This document shows positions 1 to 8,588 of a DNA stretch of 29,589 nt, piece by piece (positions within the stretch are counted from its first letter, which is position 1; each line of letters opens with the position of its first letter). Under the pieces are notes generated by a model, which saw only the letters and a program-made list of their open reading frames with translations, did no database searches and was not told where the DNA came from. Origin of the DNA: Candidatus Melainabacteria bacterium (lineage in GTDB: Bacteria > Cyanobacteriota > Vampirovibrionia > Vampirovibrionales > JAJTHC01); contig JAPLIO010000240.1 of NCBI GenBank assembly GCA_026389055.1, positions 1-29,589 of the forward strand. Direction: 5' to 3'. Position numbers and translations under genes: made by a program.

Positions 1-388
1 CATTGGGCGTGCTAATTTTGTTACTGTGCTACTCATTTCGGTTATTTACTAGGTGTAAACGCCCTTATTGCGTTGCTCGTGCCTCATTATCCCATCCCAC
101 TGAGACTTTTTCCGTAACCCCAGTTGATTGAATCTCAGGGTGAGGTGTTTCCTTTTGGCTGCAGAAGAAGCAGAATAACGTTTCTATTTTACCTGAAACA
201 TACCCCCATGCGGGTGCTTTTTATAGAGGGTGTTAGCAGTTATTTTCATCGTGTAGGGTAAGAGTTCAACATGACGATAGTTAATTTTTGCATGGGTATC
301 CCCTTCAAAATACCCGAACGCCCAAAACAAGGTGTGGTATAGTTAAAGTAATAGAAAAGACGGTTGTTAATCAAGAAATACGCTCACC
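1..388. other. Intergenic region upstream of alr, no gene recognised
   Basis: I see no convincing coding frame here. Two structures stand out: a long-range 6-bp pairing (CTGAGA at 100-105 with TCTCAG at 133-138), and a weak 4-bp GC hairpin near 205-220 followed by a T run (GCTTTTTAT), which could be a poor terminator for something entering from the left edge. An unrecognised small RNA ending near 230 is possible but unproven. The alr promoter should lie between about 240 and 388; I could not assign -35/-10 boxes confidently. Confidence 0.4.
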
Positions 389-1615
389 ATGCCTAGCCCC
401 ACCAGCAAAACCCCCAAACAAACCCGAAGCCTCATTCATCAACCCCACAGAGATGCGTGGCTGGAAGTGGATTTAGGGGCGTTAGAACACAACGCCAAAA
501 CCATCAAAGCCCACCTAGAAACCCTTTCCGCCCAACACGGGCGAACAAAGCCTCTCTCCCTCATGGCAGTAGTAAAAGCAGATGCCTATGGGCATGGTGC
601 CGTAATGGTTGCCCCCATTCTAAAAGCCTGCGGATTTTCTCAGCTCGGCGTTGCCTCTATTGATGAAGCCCTCCAGCTTCGGCAGGCAGGCATTGAACTG
701 CCGATTTTGGTATTAAGTGCTTCTCCGCTTTGGGCAATGCCCTTGGCTAGCCAACACCATGTACAGCTAACCATATTCAACCCAAGCCACCTAAAAGCAC
801 TGGCAGAACAAAAACAACCCGTTACCGTTCAAGTGAAAATAGAAACAGGCATGCACCGCATTGGCGTGCCATGGCAGGAAGCTTCGGGCTTTTTACAGGC
901 GTTAGAGGGAATCCCTATGGCGAAAGTGGCGGGTATTTTTTCCCATTTTGCCCAAGGCGATAACCCCCAAGCCTGCCAACAACAATGGGAACGATTAGCC
1001 CATGTACTAGCAGAAAACCCCACAGAAGCAGGGCAACCAGTGCATATTGCCAATTCTTTAGGGGCTTTTAATAGCCCGCAAGCTTGGCAACAGTGTAACG
1101 TTGCTAGAGTAGGCATTGCCCTTTATGGGTACGAGGTACCTGCAGGCGTGTTACCGCAAGCACTGCAACCCGTGATGGGCTTGAAAGCCAGATTTTCCCA
1201 TATTCAGCAGGTAGAAGCGGGCGAAGGCGTTAGTTATAACCACACCTATATCACCCAAAAACGCCAGTGGCTAGGCACCATCCCTCTAGGGTATGCGGAT
1301 GGCTTACCTCGAGGGCTTTCTAACCAATTAACAGCCTCGTACCAGGGAGTTCGGATTGCACAAGTGGGAATGATTACGATGGATCAGACCGTTTTTGATT
1401 TATCGCCCATTGTAGAACGATTGGGTAAGCCCCCTGCCTTGGGAAATGTGATTACGGTGCTGGAAACGGGTAAACAAGCCGTACCGGCTACTGAAACTGG
1501 TAGCCAGCCATTAACGTTATCTGCTTGGGCAAAAACGTTAAATACCATTGAATATGAATTGATGTGTGGTTTACGGGTTCGGTTACCAAGGATTTATACC
1601 CGCAGTGGGATATAA
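389..1615 (+). CDS. alr: Alanine racemase (PLP-dependent)
   Basis: Interconverts L- and D-alanine in the cytoplasm, supplying D-Ala for peptidoglycan. The 408-residue length is slightly above the usual 360-390. The N-terminal motif AWLEVDLGALEHN (residues 23-35) opens the TIM-barrel domain. Lys63 in VVKADAYGHG is the PLP Schiff-base lysine. Tyr283 in GVSYNHTY matches the second catalytic residue of the family (Tyr265 in the Geobacillus enzyme), and IPLGYADGLPR plus VGMITMDQ follow as expected in the C-terminal beta domain. About 20 residues precede the conserved core; no internal Met lies between, so ATG 389 is kept although no clear Shine-Dalgarno precedes it. The stop lies 5 bp from the stop of the convergent gene at 1621. 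Confidence 0.95.
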   Translation: MPSPTSKTPKQTRSLIHQPHRDAWLEVDLGALEHNAKTIKAHLETLSAQHGRTKPLSLMAVVKADAYGHGAVMVAPILKACGFSQLGVASIDEALQLRQAGIELPILVLSASPLWAMPLASQHHVQLTIFNPSHLKALAEQKQPVTVQVKIETGMHRIGVPWQEASGFLQALEGIPMAKVAGIFSHFAQGDNPQACQQQWERLAHVLAENPTEAGQPVHIANSLGAFNSPQAWQQCNVARVGIALYGYEVPAGVLPQALQPVMGLKARFSHIQQVEAGEGVSYNHTYITQKRQWLGTIPLGYADGLPRGLSNQLTASYQGVRIAQVGMITMDQTVFDLSPIVERLGKPPALGNVITVLETGKQAVPATETGSQPLTLSAWAKTLNTIEYELMCGLRVRLPRIYTRSGI

Positions 1616-1620
1616 TACCG

Positions 1621-3192
1621 TTAGCCCCGTGCGGCAAACTTCGTCATTTCATCTAGGCTGAAAATACCATCTGTTCGTCCACCCACATTCAACCCTTCCA
1701 TAATATCAAAGGTTTCCGCACGATGATCCATAAAATATTGAGCGGCAGCTTTAATCAGTGGGTCTGTGGTGGCTAGTTGTGTGTAGGCAACTAGTTCGCC
1801 AAATTGAGCGATACCATCTCTTCTGCTTTGGTCTCTATCCATTAAGCCTTCAAAAGCACCAAAATTGTCTCTCAAAATTTGAGCAGCGGTTTTGCCATTC
1901 ATGTTTCTAATAGCATCTGCTAGTGCTTGTTGAGCAGCTTCTTGGGCTCGTTGGGCATCTGTTTTGAATACAGGCATGGGTTCTACTCCATCGCAAACCC
2001 GAATAAACCGTGCTAAATCATCGGTACTAACTAAATTATCTTTTTTGCCTTCGGTGTTAATAGCTTCTGCAATATCAAAGGTGTTAGCTCTGTTGTTAAT
2101 AAAATACTGAGCCGCCGCTTTGATATTAGGGTCTGCATTCGGTAATTGGGTGTAGGCTACTAGTTCTTCAAAATCAGCATAATTATCTTTGCGGTTAGGG
2201 TCTTTATCCATTAAGCTTTCAAATGCCCCAAAATTATCTTTTAAAATTTGAGCCGCATTTCTCGGGGTCATGGTTCTCAAGGTTTTCATGTATTGAAGAT
2301 CTGAAACGCTTTTAGAAACCGTTGAACCATCTGCCAAATGGGTAACGATAATATCTTGAGCATCTAGGGTTGAAAAGTCAATCACGGCATCGCCTTCTAC
2401 ATGAAACATATCAATCTGTTGGTTTTTGCCTTGAATATGAATGTTGTTGACAAGCCCTTTTAAATAAACAAGGGATGCATTTTTATTGCCTGTCAAATCA
2501 ATTGAAGCACTATCTTCTTGTTGCCCAGACAGATTGATTTGGTTCATGCTGCTGCCTTGCGTATCGGTTAGGCTAATACGAAAATCTTCTGCTTGCCGTG
2601 CATTACCGCTATTTTCAACGGTTACAGCACCTTGAGATTGCCCGACTTGAATATCACTACTGCCAACACTTCTGATTAAGCCACCTCGGCGAAGATTGGT
2701 TAACTCAACTTCCGTTAAGCCTATACCATCGGTACCCGCATTGATATCAACGAGACCTTCAATACCACTGCCTTTAATGTAAACATCACCTTGTCTATTA
2801 AAGGAATTTAACAGGGCGTTGCCTGCAACATTATTGAAAATGGCTTGGTTGCCGTTCATGGTACGCCCTTGTTGGCTGATGTTTACATCGCCCTGTACGG
2901 CACCAAAATAAACTTGTTGAGCCTGCCCTGCATTGGCTTGTTGATTAACGGCAACAGACCGATTGTAGTGCTTAGATTGAATTCTGTTGATGCCTGATTG
3001 CGTGAATTGACTTAATTGTTTTTGATTGCTGGGTGCCATAAAAGGGTCAGTCTGGCTGTAAAGTAGCGGTTGGTTACCGTATTGTGCTTGTAAGCCTTGG
3101 CGTGGGAAAAAAGGCAATGCATAGGGTACTACTGGTTGTTGCTCATACCGTGCTGGCATGTAATTAGTATTTGGGTAGGCTGTTGGTAACAT
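1621..3192 (-). CDS. Beta-rich protein with two C-terminal HrpF/NolX-like EF-hand modules
   Basis: A 523-residue protein in three parts. Residues 1-90 are Pro/Tyr/Gln-rich and probably disordered. Residues 92-290 alternate short beta-prone stretches with Asn, Gly and Asp turns (GDVNI, GDVYI, GLVDI, NIHI, AVIDF), suggesting a solenoid. Residues 313-397 and 436-520 are a tandem duplication: each has AAQIL[KR]DNFGAFE, then a DxD loop, [FL] helices and KAAAQYF, then a second acidic loop before a [TL]D[DE] helix. The arrangement resembles the EF-hand-like modules of type III translocon proteins HrpF/NolX (family knowledge; similarity judged by eye). The loops lack a full canonical calcium ligand set. 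No signal peptide or TM segment is visible, so any export would be non-Sec. Function unknown; surface, adhesin or effector role is inference. Convergent with alr. Confidence 0.75.
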   Translation of the reverse strand: MLPTAYPNTNYMPARYEQQPVVPYALPFFPRQGLQAQYGNQPLLYSQTDPFMAPSNQKQLSQFTQSGINRIQSKHYNRSVAVNQQANAGQAQQVYFGAVQGDVNISQQGRTMNGNQAIFNNVAGNALLNSFNRQGDVYIKGSGIEGLVDINAGTDGIGLTEVELTNLRRGGLIRSVGSSDIQVGQSQGAVTVENSGNARQAEDFRISLTDTQGSSMNQINLSGQQEDSASIDLTGNKNASLVYLKGLVNNIHIQGKNQQIDMFHVEGDAVIDFSTLDAQDIIVTHLADGSTVSKSVSDLQYMKTLRTMTPRNAAQILKDNFGAFESLMDKDPNRKDNYADFEELVAYTQLPNADPNIKAAAQYFINNRANTFDIAEAINTEGKKDNLVSTDDLARFIRVCDGVEPMPVFKTDAQRAQEAAQQALADAIRNMNGKTAAQILRDNFGAFEGLMDRDQSRRDGIAQFGELVAYTQLATTDPLIKAAAQYFMDHRAETFDIMEGLNVGGRTDGIFSLDEMTKFAARG

Positions 3193-3364
3193 GGTCGTGG
3201 TCTATCCTCTGTGGTCAAACAGGTATTCAATACGGTAGCAAGATGATTGAAGCTATCAGTGGTTTGTTACCCTTTAATCAAACCCATCAAGGTGCAGAAA
3301 ATGCGTGTTTATTACTATACTGTTACAATTTGAAGCTTTATAAAGACTGCCTTGTATTAAGAAC

Positions 3365-3393
3365 TTGACTTTTGGAAAAATCAATAGGATTAT
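3365..3393 (+). promoter_or_regulatory. Possible sigma70 promoter for the poly-C gene
   Basis: TTGACT at 3365-3370 (5/6 to -35) is followed after 17 bases by GATTAT at 3388-3393 (4/6 to -10). It sits about 65 bases upstream of the ATG at 3458, in a very AT-rich stretch, and is the only near-consensus pair with 17-base spacing I noticed there. Weak evidence. Confidence 0.3.
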
Positions 3394-3457
3394 TGTGTTA
3401 TTAAATAATGTATCTATATTTTTGTTTAATTAATAATAAAAGGACATAATAGACCCC

Positions 3458-3661
3458 ATGCAAACGCTTTCCCTCTTTTCCTCAATGTCATTGTTTACAA
3501 ACAAGCAAGCTCCTACTTTTAAGGCATCTGCTGTAAGTGAAGGTGTTTCCACCTTCACTGCCCCTTCTCGGTTATTACAGGATACCGTTAGCTTTGCAGC
3601 CACACCCAAAATCCGTTCGGGTGCTGCGGTAGCCACCCCCCCCCCCCCCCCCCCCCGTTAA
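3458..3661 (+). CDS. N-terminal part of a poly-C-interrupted gene, unknown function
   Basis: ATG 3458 is preceded by AGGA at 3441-3444 (13-base spacing). The first ~60 codons give a Ser/Thr/Ala-rich stretch (MQTLSLFSSMSLFTN...), then the frame enters a run of 21 C, coding for prolines, and hits TAA two codons later. The +1-shifted frame downstream (position 3655 onward) has no stop until 4524. One more C (22) or two fewer (19) would join both parts into a protein of about 355 residues. I therefore read this as the 5' part of one gene, shown here in an 'off' frame. As sequenced it makes a 67-residue peptide. No domain is recognised; no clear signal peptide. Confidence 0.55.
   Translation: MQTLSLFSSMSLFTNKQAPTFKASAVSEGVSTFTAPSRLLQDTVSFAATPKIRSGAAVATPPPPPPR
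3636..3656. repeat. Homopolymeric C tract of 21 bases
   Basis: Uninterrupted run of 21 cytosines inside a reading frame. Tracts of this type in coding sequence change length by slipped-strand mispairing and are the classic basis of phase variation; they are also the classic site of sequencing and assembly length errors. The frame open on one side of the tract is not the frame open on the other. Confidence 0.97.
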
Positions 3662-3726
3662 TTGAGTCAGTATTTAGTCCTTATCTAAGAATATCAACTT
3701 ATCAAAACAATAATTCTAATGACTCT

Positions 3727-4524
3727 TTGCAGAAGGCATTAAAGAGGGAGATTGATTCACCATCATATCATCTCTCCTCACACTTGAAACCTCAATCATT
3801 ACTTCGCCCACACTTGCCTGAACCTTATCGTCATCTAGAAAGCTTTGAAATGACTATTGCTGAGGATCATCCAGCTTTAGTTCCTTTGAATAATGCTTTA
3901 AAAGTAGCCCAAATGAATACGCCGATTGTACCTTCTGAAGCGCTCCTCTCTGCACTAGAGGATACGGAACGAGAAAGGCTCTTAACACTACAAAACCCAG
4001 GCCTGATTCGACAGAACCGTTCCGCAATTTTTGATATCTTAGACCAATTCCCTCAAGGCTCTCAATTGAATCAAGAATTTTTGAAGTATCGCTCGCAATT
4101 TTTTGGGTGCGTTGAAGGGGTAGAACAAGCTGAAAACGCACTTAGACTAGAAAGAGTTATACAACAGCGACTGCTTGACTTGGACGTTTTCAGAAAGACA
4201 GCCGAAGAACTAGGGCTTGAAAAGCAATATATCCATGCTTTTAGACAGTCTTTTACTTCGGAACCGGGTGGGAAGCTACCTTTTAATAGCCGTTATTCTA
4301 AACTTAGAGAGCAATATGCAGCACTGTTAAGGGTTATTATCCCGCACCCTAAAAATAAGTCTAAATATAATGATAGCCCTTTAGAACATATAGCATATAA
4401 CGCATTAGAAACTGTTTTTTCTCAAGATAGGCAAGAAAAGGTGAAACAGGTGTTAGGCTTACTTGAAAAATCTCCTGAAGCAGTTGTAACCTTCATTGAA
4501 GAGCTTAGACGTGCCAAACCTTAA
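3727..4524 (+). CDS. C-terminal part of the poly-C-interrupted gene, helical, unknown function
   Basis: The frame is open from the poly-C tract (3655) through to TAA at 4522-4524, with no stop in the ~70 bases before the nominal TTG start at 3727 and no Shine-Dalgarno near it. That favours translation by fusion to the upstream 3458 ORF rather than independent initiation. The 265-residue segment looks soluble and mostly alpha-helical, with charged helices (DTERERLLTL, ERVIQQRLLDL, DRQEKVKQVLGLLEKS). There is no TM segment and no motif I can name. It is followed by 141 bases with a small hairpin, then korA. Treat 3458-4524 as one gene with a frameshift at 3636-3656. Confidence 0.6.
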   Translation: MQKALKREIDSPSYHLSSHLKPQSLLRPHLPEPYRHLESFEMTIAEDHPALVPLNNALKVAQMNTPIVPSEALLSALEDTERERLLTLQNPGLIRQNRSAIFDILDQFPQGSQLNQEFLKYRSQFFGCVEGVEQAENALRLERVIQQRLLDLDVFRKTAEELGLEKQYIHAFRQSFTSEPGGKLPFNSRYSKLREQYAALLRVIIPHPKNKSKYNDSPLEHIAYNALETVFSQDRQEKVKQVLGLLEKSPEAVVTFIEELRRAKP

Positions 4525-4596
4525 TCAATTATTTTTTTTGTTATAGCAGGGCTTGCCTTGGTTTTTTATGGTATTATTTGTAAGCAGATTGTTTGT

Positions 4597-4614
4597 AGGC
4601 GTTTTTTAACGCCT
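4597..4614. other. Perfect 7-bp hairpin between the poly-C gene and korA
   Basis: AGGCGTT (4597-4603) and AACGCCT (4608-4614) around a TTTT loop. No T run follows on the plus strand, so it is at best a poor terminator; it could be an operator or mRNA 5' structure for korA. Confidence 0.4.
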
Positions 4615-4665
4615 CTATCTCTATATATATTTATAAGTACAAGTTGAAGGAAAGTTACACAAACT

Positions 4666-6510
4666 ATGGGCGTAATAACCGATACAAGCTGGATGATTGG
4701 CGGCCCTCAGGGTAGTGGCGTTGATTCATCTGCCACGCTATTTGCACGGTCAATGGCCGTTGCAGGCTACTGGGTTTACGGTAAACGTGAATACCATTCC
4801 AACATTAAAGGGGCACACAGTTACTTCCATTTACGGGTAAAAACAACGCCCGTACGGTCGCATATTGACCCTATTCACTTACTATCCACCTTTGAAGATA
4901 GTACGGCTGAAATCCACGCACACGAAATTGTGGCTGGTGGTGCGTTAATTTACGACCCTAGCGTTACCAAGCCTGAAACCTTGGAAATGGATGCTAGCGT
5001 TAAATTGTTTCCCATCGAATTTGAAACCATTATTCGGGATTTAGCCGAAGAATTGGGCAAGCCCGCCGCTAAATTAGCCATTGTAAAAAACACCATTGCT
5101 GTTGCTGCTTCTTTAGCCCTCTATGGTGTGGGTTTGGATGTGTTGGAAGAAGCCCTCAAAGGCTTATTTCGTGGTAAAAAAGCGGGTTTGGTTGGTGTTA
5201 ACTTAGCTGCTGGTAAAAAAGCTTACCAAGTCATTCAATCCGTTGAAGGCTGGGATACGTTCGCTTACCGCTTAGCCCCGCAAACCAATAAACCTGAACC
5301 TAATTCTCGGTTGTTAATGAACGGTGCGGCTGCTTGCGGTATCGGTAAATTAAAAGCGGGTTGCAGATTCCAAACGTATTATTCCATCACCCCTGCTGTT
5401 GATGAATGTATTTGGTTAGAACAACAAACGGAATACGGTATTGTTGTTTACCAAGCAGAAGACGAAATTGCGTCCATCAACATGGCAAACGGAGCAGCCT
5501 ATACAGGTGCCAGAACATCTACCGCTACTTCAGGGCCTGGTTTCTGTTTGAAAGCCGAAGGGATTGGTTGGGCTGGTATGAACGAAGTACCAACCGTTAT
5601 TACCAACTACCAACGCGGAGGCCCTTCTACTGGGTTGCCTACCCGTAATGAACAGGGCGATTTATTGTTTGCCTTGAACATTGGGCATGGCGATTTCCCT
5701 CGCATCGTAGTGGCTTCTGGTGATATGGAAGAATGTTTTGAAGATGGCTTTAACGCCTTTAACTTCGCAGAACGCTACCAAACCCCGACCATTTTGTTGA
5801 TTGATAAAGCCTTGGCTAACTCTACGCAAACCATTCCTAAATTCGCTGAAAAGCATTTAAGAATTGACCGTGGGCAAATTGTGGGTGCTCCTGAAAGCTT
5901 TAACCCTGAAGACCCCGCAACGGGCTTGCCAAAGTTTAATCGCTTTAAAGTAACCGAATCAGGCATTTCGCCTCGTTCGTTACCGGGCACACCGGGGCGT
6001 ATTCACTTCCTAACGGGCGATGAACACACTGAATACGGCGTTATTACTGAAAAGCCTGAAATTCGGATTGCCATGATGGATAAACGAGACAGAAAGCTCC
6101 ATACTGCTGCTCGTGAAATTCCTCAGGATTTACAATTCAAGCTTTATGGCCCTGAACAAGCAGATATTACCATTGTTGGCTGGGGTTCTTCTAAAGGCAT
6201 TATTATTGATGCGTTGGATGAGCTGAAAGCCCAAGGCGTAACGGCTAACTACCTGCACATTCGGTTAATGTCGCCATTCCCTGCGGAAAAAGTGGCTGAA
6301 ATTTTAACCAATGCCAAGAAAACGATGATTATTGAAAGCAATTTCTCGAATCAGTTAGCTAAGGTTATTAAAATGGAAACGGGTATTACCATTCCACATC
6401 ACGTGGCAAAATACACGGGTCGTCCTATTTCTCAGTGCGAAGCGGTTTCCGCCGTGCAAGAAGTATTAACTAAAAATTCAAGAAAGGTAATGTTAAGCTG
6501 TGGCCACTAA
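4666..6510 (+). CDS. korA: 2-oxoacid:ferredoxin oxidoreductase, fused gamma/alpha subunit
   Basis: Alpha-type subunit of a two-subunit 2-oxoacid:acceptor oxidoreductase, most likely 2-oxoglutarate:ferredoxin oxidoreductase, which oxidatively decarboxylates 2-oxoglutarate to succinyl-CoA (or runs in reverse). Residues ~1-190 are the gamma domain (GPQGSGVD at 13-20; KREYHSNIKGAHSYF). Residues ~215 onward form the alpha (pyrimidine-binding) domain: EDEIASINMANGAAYTGAR, then TATSGPGFCLKAEGIG and QRGGPSTGLPT, and a C-terminal transketolase-like domain starting near 500. The 614-residue length fits fused KorA proteins. GAAGGAAAG precedes the ATG at 4666. Its stop overlaps the korB start by 11 bases, indicating translational coupling. 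Substrate assignment rests on family resemblance; a related 2-oxoacid substrate cannot be excluded. Confidence 0.9.
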   Translation: MGVITDTSWMIGGPQGSGVDSSATLFARSMAVAGYWVYGKREYHSNIKGAHSYFHLRVKTTPVRSHIDPIHLLSTFEDSTAEIHAHEIVAGGALIYDPSVTKPETLEMDASVKLFPIEFETIIRDLAEELGKPAAKLAIVKNTIAVAASLALYGVGLDVLEEALKGLFRGKKAGLVGVNLAAGKKAYQVIQSVEGWDTFAYRLAPQTNKPEPNSRLLMNGAAACGIGKLKAGCRFQTYYSITPAVDECIWLEQQTEYGIVVYQAEDEIASINMANGAAYTGARTSTATSGPGFCLKAEGIGWAGMNEVPTVITNYQRGGPSTGLPTRNEQGDLLFALNIGHGDFPRIVVASGDMEECFEDGFNAFNFAERYQTPTILLIDKALANSTQTIPKFAEKHLRIDRGQIVGAPESFNPEDPATGLPKFNRFKVTESGISPRSLPGTPGRIHFLTGDEHTEYGVITEKPEIRIAMMDKRDRKLHTAAREIPQDLQFKLYGPEQADITIVGWGSSKGIIIDALDELKAQGVTANYLHIRLMSPFPAEKVAEILTNAKKTMIIESNFSNQLAKVIKMETGITIPHHVAKYTGRPISQCEAVSAVQEVLTKNSRKVMLSCGH

Positions 6511-7495
6511 ACAACAACAACTACCGACGCTTGCTACGAAAGTCAAACCCTTCCAACTCAAATCAGAAAAACCCATCGATTGGTGCCCTGGTTGCGGAGA
6601 CTTTGGTATCGTCAACGCTGTTCAACAAGCCGTTAGCGAACTAGGCTTAGTACCTTGGAAAGTCAACTTCTTTACAGGTATTGGCTGTTCGGGTAAATCT
6701 TCCCAGTATTTGCAAGCTTATGGCGTGCATACATTGCACGGCAGAGTATTGCCTTATGCTTTGGGTTCCAAAATTGTTAACCCTGATAACGTTGTGTTAG
6801 CAGCGGGTGGCGATGGCGACGGGTACGGCATTGGTGGCGGACACTTCCTCCATGCGGGTAGACGTAACGTAGATATTACCTACATCGTTTTCAACAACGA
6901 AGTTTATGGTTTGACTAAAGGTCAAGCTTCCCCTACGTTGGAAGTGGGCATGCAACCTAAATCGTTAGCGTTGCCACACATTTCCCAGTCTATCAACCCA
7001 TTAGCGTTGGCTATTGCGGCGGGTTATACGTTTGTTGCAAGGTCTTATTCGTTTGATGCCAAGCATTTGAAGCAAACCATTATGGCTGCTATTGAACACC
7101 GTGGTATTTCGTTGGTGGATGTTCACCAGCCTTGCCCAACGTACAATGATTTGCACCCGAAAGAATACTATTCTGAAAAGGTGATTGAAAACGGGACAGA
7201 GATGCCTCGGGTTTATTACTTGGATGATACAGATTATAACGGTGTAGTGGCGGATTCTACCGATGCGGAAGCCGTGAATGCCAAAAAAATTGAGGCGATT
7301 GAGCGGGCTTATAAACGGGAAGAGCGGATTGCTTTGGGCGTTTATTGGAAGATTGATATGCCAACTTATGAAGATAGGTTGCAATCTGTTATTCCTGCGT
7401 TGCAGGGTACTTCGCCTATTACCATTCCGTTTCATGATGAAGACATGATTCCAACGACGGATTTATCGTATGCGTACGAAGAATTCTTAGTGTAA
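6500..7495 (+). CDS. korB: 2-oxoacid:ferredoxin oxidoreductase, beta subunit
   Basis: TPP- and [4Fe-4S]-binding catalytic partner of KorA. WCPGCGD (Cys29, Cys32), a third Cys in GIGCSGKS and a fourth in HQPCPTYND supply the cluster ligands typical of this family. GGDGDGYGIGGGHF with the downstream NNEVYGLTKGQ is the TPP/Mg-binding motif. Starts with GTG at 6500, inside the end of korA, with GAAAGG about 13 bases upstream (6482-6487). 331 residues, slightly longer than the common 280-300 because of a C-terminal extension after residue ~250. A strong terminator follows, so korA-korB is a two-gene unit. Confidence 0.92.
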   Translation: MATKQQQLPTLATKVKPFQLKSEKPIDWCPGCGDFGIVNAVQQAVSELGLVPWKVNFFTGIGCSGKSSQYLQAYGVHTLHGRVLPYALGSKIVNPDNVVLAAGGDGDGYGIGGGHFLHAGRRNVDITYIVFNNEVYGLTKGQASPTLEVGMQPKSLALPHISQSINPLALAIAAGYTFVARSYSFDAKHLKQTIMAAIEHRGISLVDVHQPCPTYNDLHPKEYYSEKVIENGTEMPRVYYLDDTDYNGVVADSTDAEAVNAKKIEAIERAYKREERIALGVYWKIDMPTYEDRLQSVIPALQGTSPITIPFHDEDMIPTTDLSYAYEEFLV

Positions 7496-7530
7496 GCGAC
7501 CGTTCTGTCGGTTGAATTGACAACGATTTT

Positions 7531-7574
7531 AAAAAGAGCTATTATGAATGAACGTTCATAATAGCTCTTTTTTT
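7531..7574 (+). terminator. Rho-independent terminator of korAB
   Basis: Perfect 18-bp inverted repeat (arms 7531-7548 and 7555-7572) around a 6-base loop, ending in a run of seven T (7568-7574). Begins about 35 bases after the korB stop. It is bidirectional in form because of the leading A run. Confidence 0.9.
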
Positions 7575-7607
7575 GTTTTCAGTTGAAACTGTTTGAGGAA
7601 AAACACT

Positions 7608-8444
7608 TTGTCAAATACTACCAATCCATTCACTTTTCAAGTATTACTAGATGCTTCTGATATTGACCAATCTAAACTATCCTATTATTTTCATTCGAAA
7701 ATAGAGACAGGAAAAAATATAAAAATTTATGAACAATTTATGTCTAGTCTTGCTTGGATGGAAACCTATCAAGCTAATCAAAAAAAAGACCGATTTAAAG
7801 CCGATGAATATATCGCTTTCTTTGTAAAAACATACAATACAAAAGAAATGGTTTTTATTGGCGTTTATAAAATAATAGGGGTTACTGAGAGCCAAGACGG
7901 AGGGGATTGCTATGATTTTGAACGCTATGATGAGCTGATGGCATGGAGTGGTCGTTTATTTGTTGAAGATCCCACAACAACAGCTGATATTTACCGCAAA
8001 GCTCAAAGCATTAAAAACCAAGGTGGCTTACCTATCTTACACATTACCAAGGATAAAAAAGCCTTACCCTTTCCTGGGTTCCACAAATTCAACCACTCGC
8101 TAAAAGAATTGAAAACCATGCCAACAACTTGGCAAGAAGAGTTAAAAAGAATGAAGGGTGTTTACTTACTAACTTGCCGTAAACATCATAAACTTTATGT
8201 GGGTTCAGCCTCTGGTGAAGAGGGATTCTTACAACGTTGGGTTGCTTACGCCGATGGAAATGCAGGTGGAAACAAAGAACTAGAAAACTTCCTCAAAAGC
8301 AATTCAGGCGCTGATTTTCATATTAGTATTCTTGAAATTGCCTCTTCTTCTGATGATCCTGATAAAATTATCGCAAAAGAAAACTCTTGGAAAGCTAAGT
8401 TAAATACAAGAGATTTAGCAGGCAATGGCTTAAACTGTAATTAG
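7608..8444 (+). CDS. GIY-YIG nuclease-domain protein
   Basis: 278 residues from TTG 7608, chosen because GAGGA (7595-7599) sits 8 bases upstream; an earlier in-frame TTG at 7593 overlaps that ribosome site and is unlikely. The C-terminal domain shows the GIY-YIG signature: GVY (184-186), LYVG (196-199), Arg210 in FLQRW, and Glu258 in AKENSWKAKLN followed by GLNCN, i.e. all expected catalytic positions. Residues 1-180 form an uncharacterised N-terminal domain containing beta-rich segments such as YIAFFVKTY and EMVFIGVYKIIGV. It reads as an orphan effector-type nuclease; no methylase or transposase adjoins it. It lies between the korAB terminator and tpiA, so it probably has its own promoter. 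A horizontally acquired defence or homing role is inference only. Confidence 0.8.
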   Translation: MSNTTNPFTFQVLLDASDIDQSKLSYYFHSKIETGKNIKIYEQFMSSLAWMETYQANQKKDRFKADEYIAFFVKTYNTKEMVFIGVYKIIGVTESQDGGDCYDFERYDELMAWSGRLFVEDPTTTADIYRKAQSIKNQGGLPILHITKDKKALPFPGFHKFNHSLKELKTMPTTWQEELKRMKGVYLLTCRKHHKLYVGSASGEEGFLQRWVAYADGNAGGNKELENFLKSNSGADFHISILEIASSSDDPDKIIAKENSWKAKLNTRDLAGNGLNCN

Positions 8445-8588
8445 TACCCATTCACGGTTTAATGGGTAGCAGGGCTTCAGGTGGCAAGGGTGTTTAAACC
8501 AACACTTTATCTTTCGGTTTGTTTATGTGAAACTAAAGATAGTCGTTTTTAGTCTATTTTGTTTTCACATAAAGGAGCGTTTTACCCT

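Noticed and set aside
1..240. Known structured RNA (tmRNA, 6S, SRP or RNase P RNA)
   Set aside because: None of the diagnostic motifs of these RNAs was found; only weak stems are present.
829..1116. Minus-strand reading frame inside alr
   Set aside because: Entirely overlaps the well-supported alr frame and encodes nothing recognisable.
7001..7435. 144-codon minus-strand frame inside korB
   Set aside because: Antisense shadow of a conserved enzyme; basic, Ile/Arg-rich composition typical of spurious frames.
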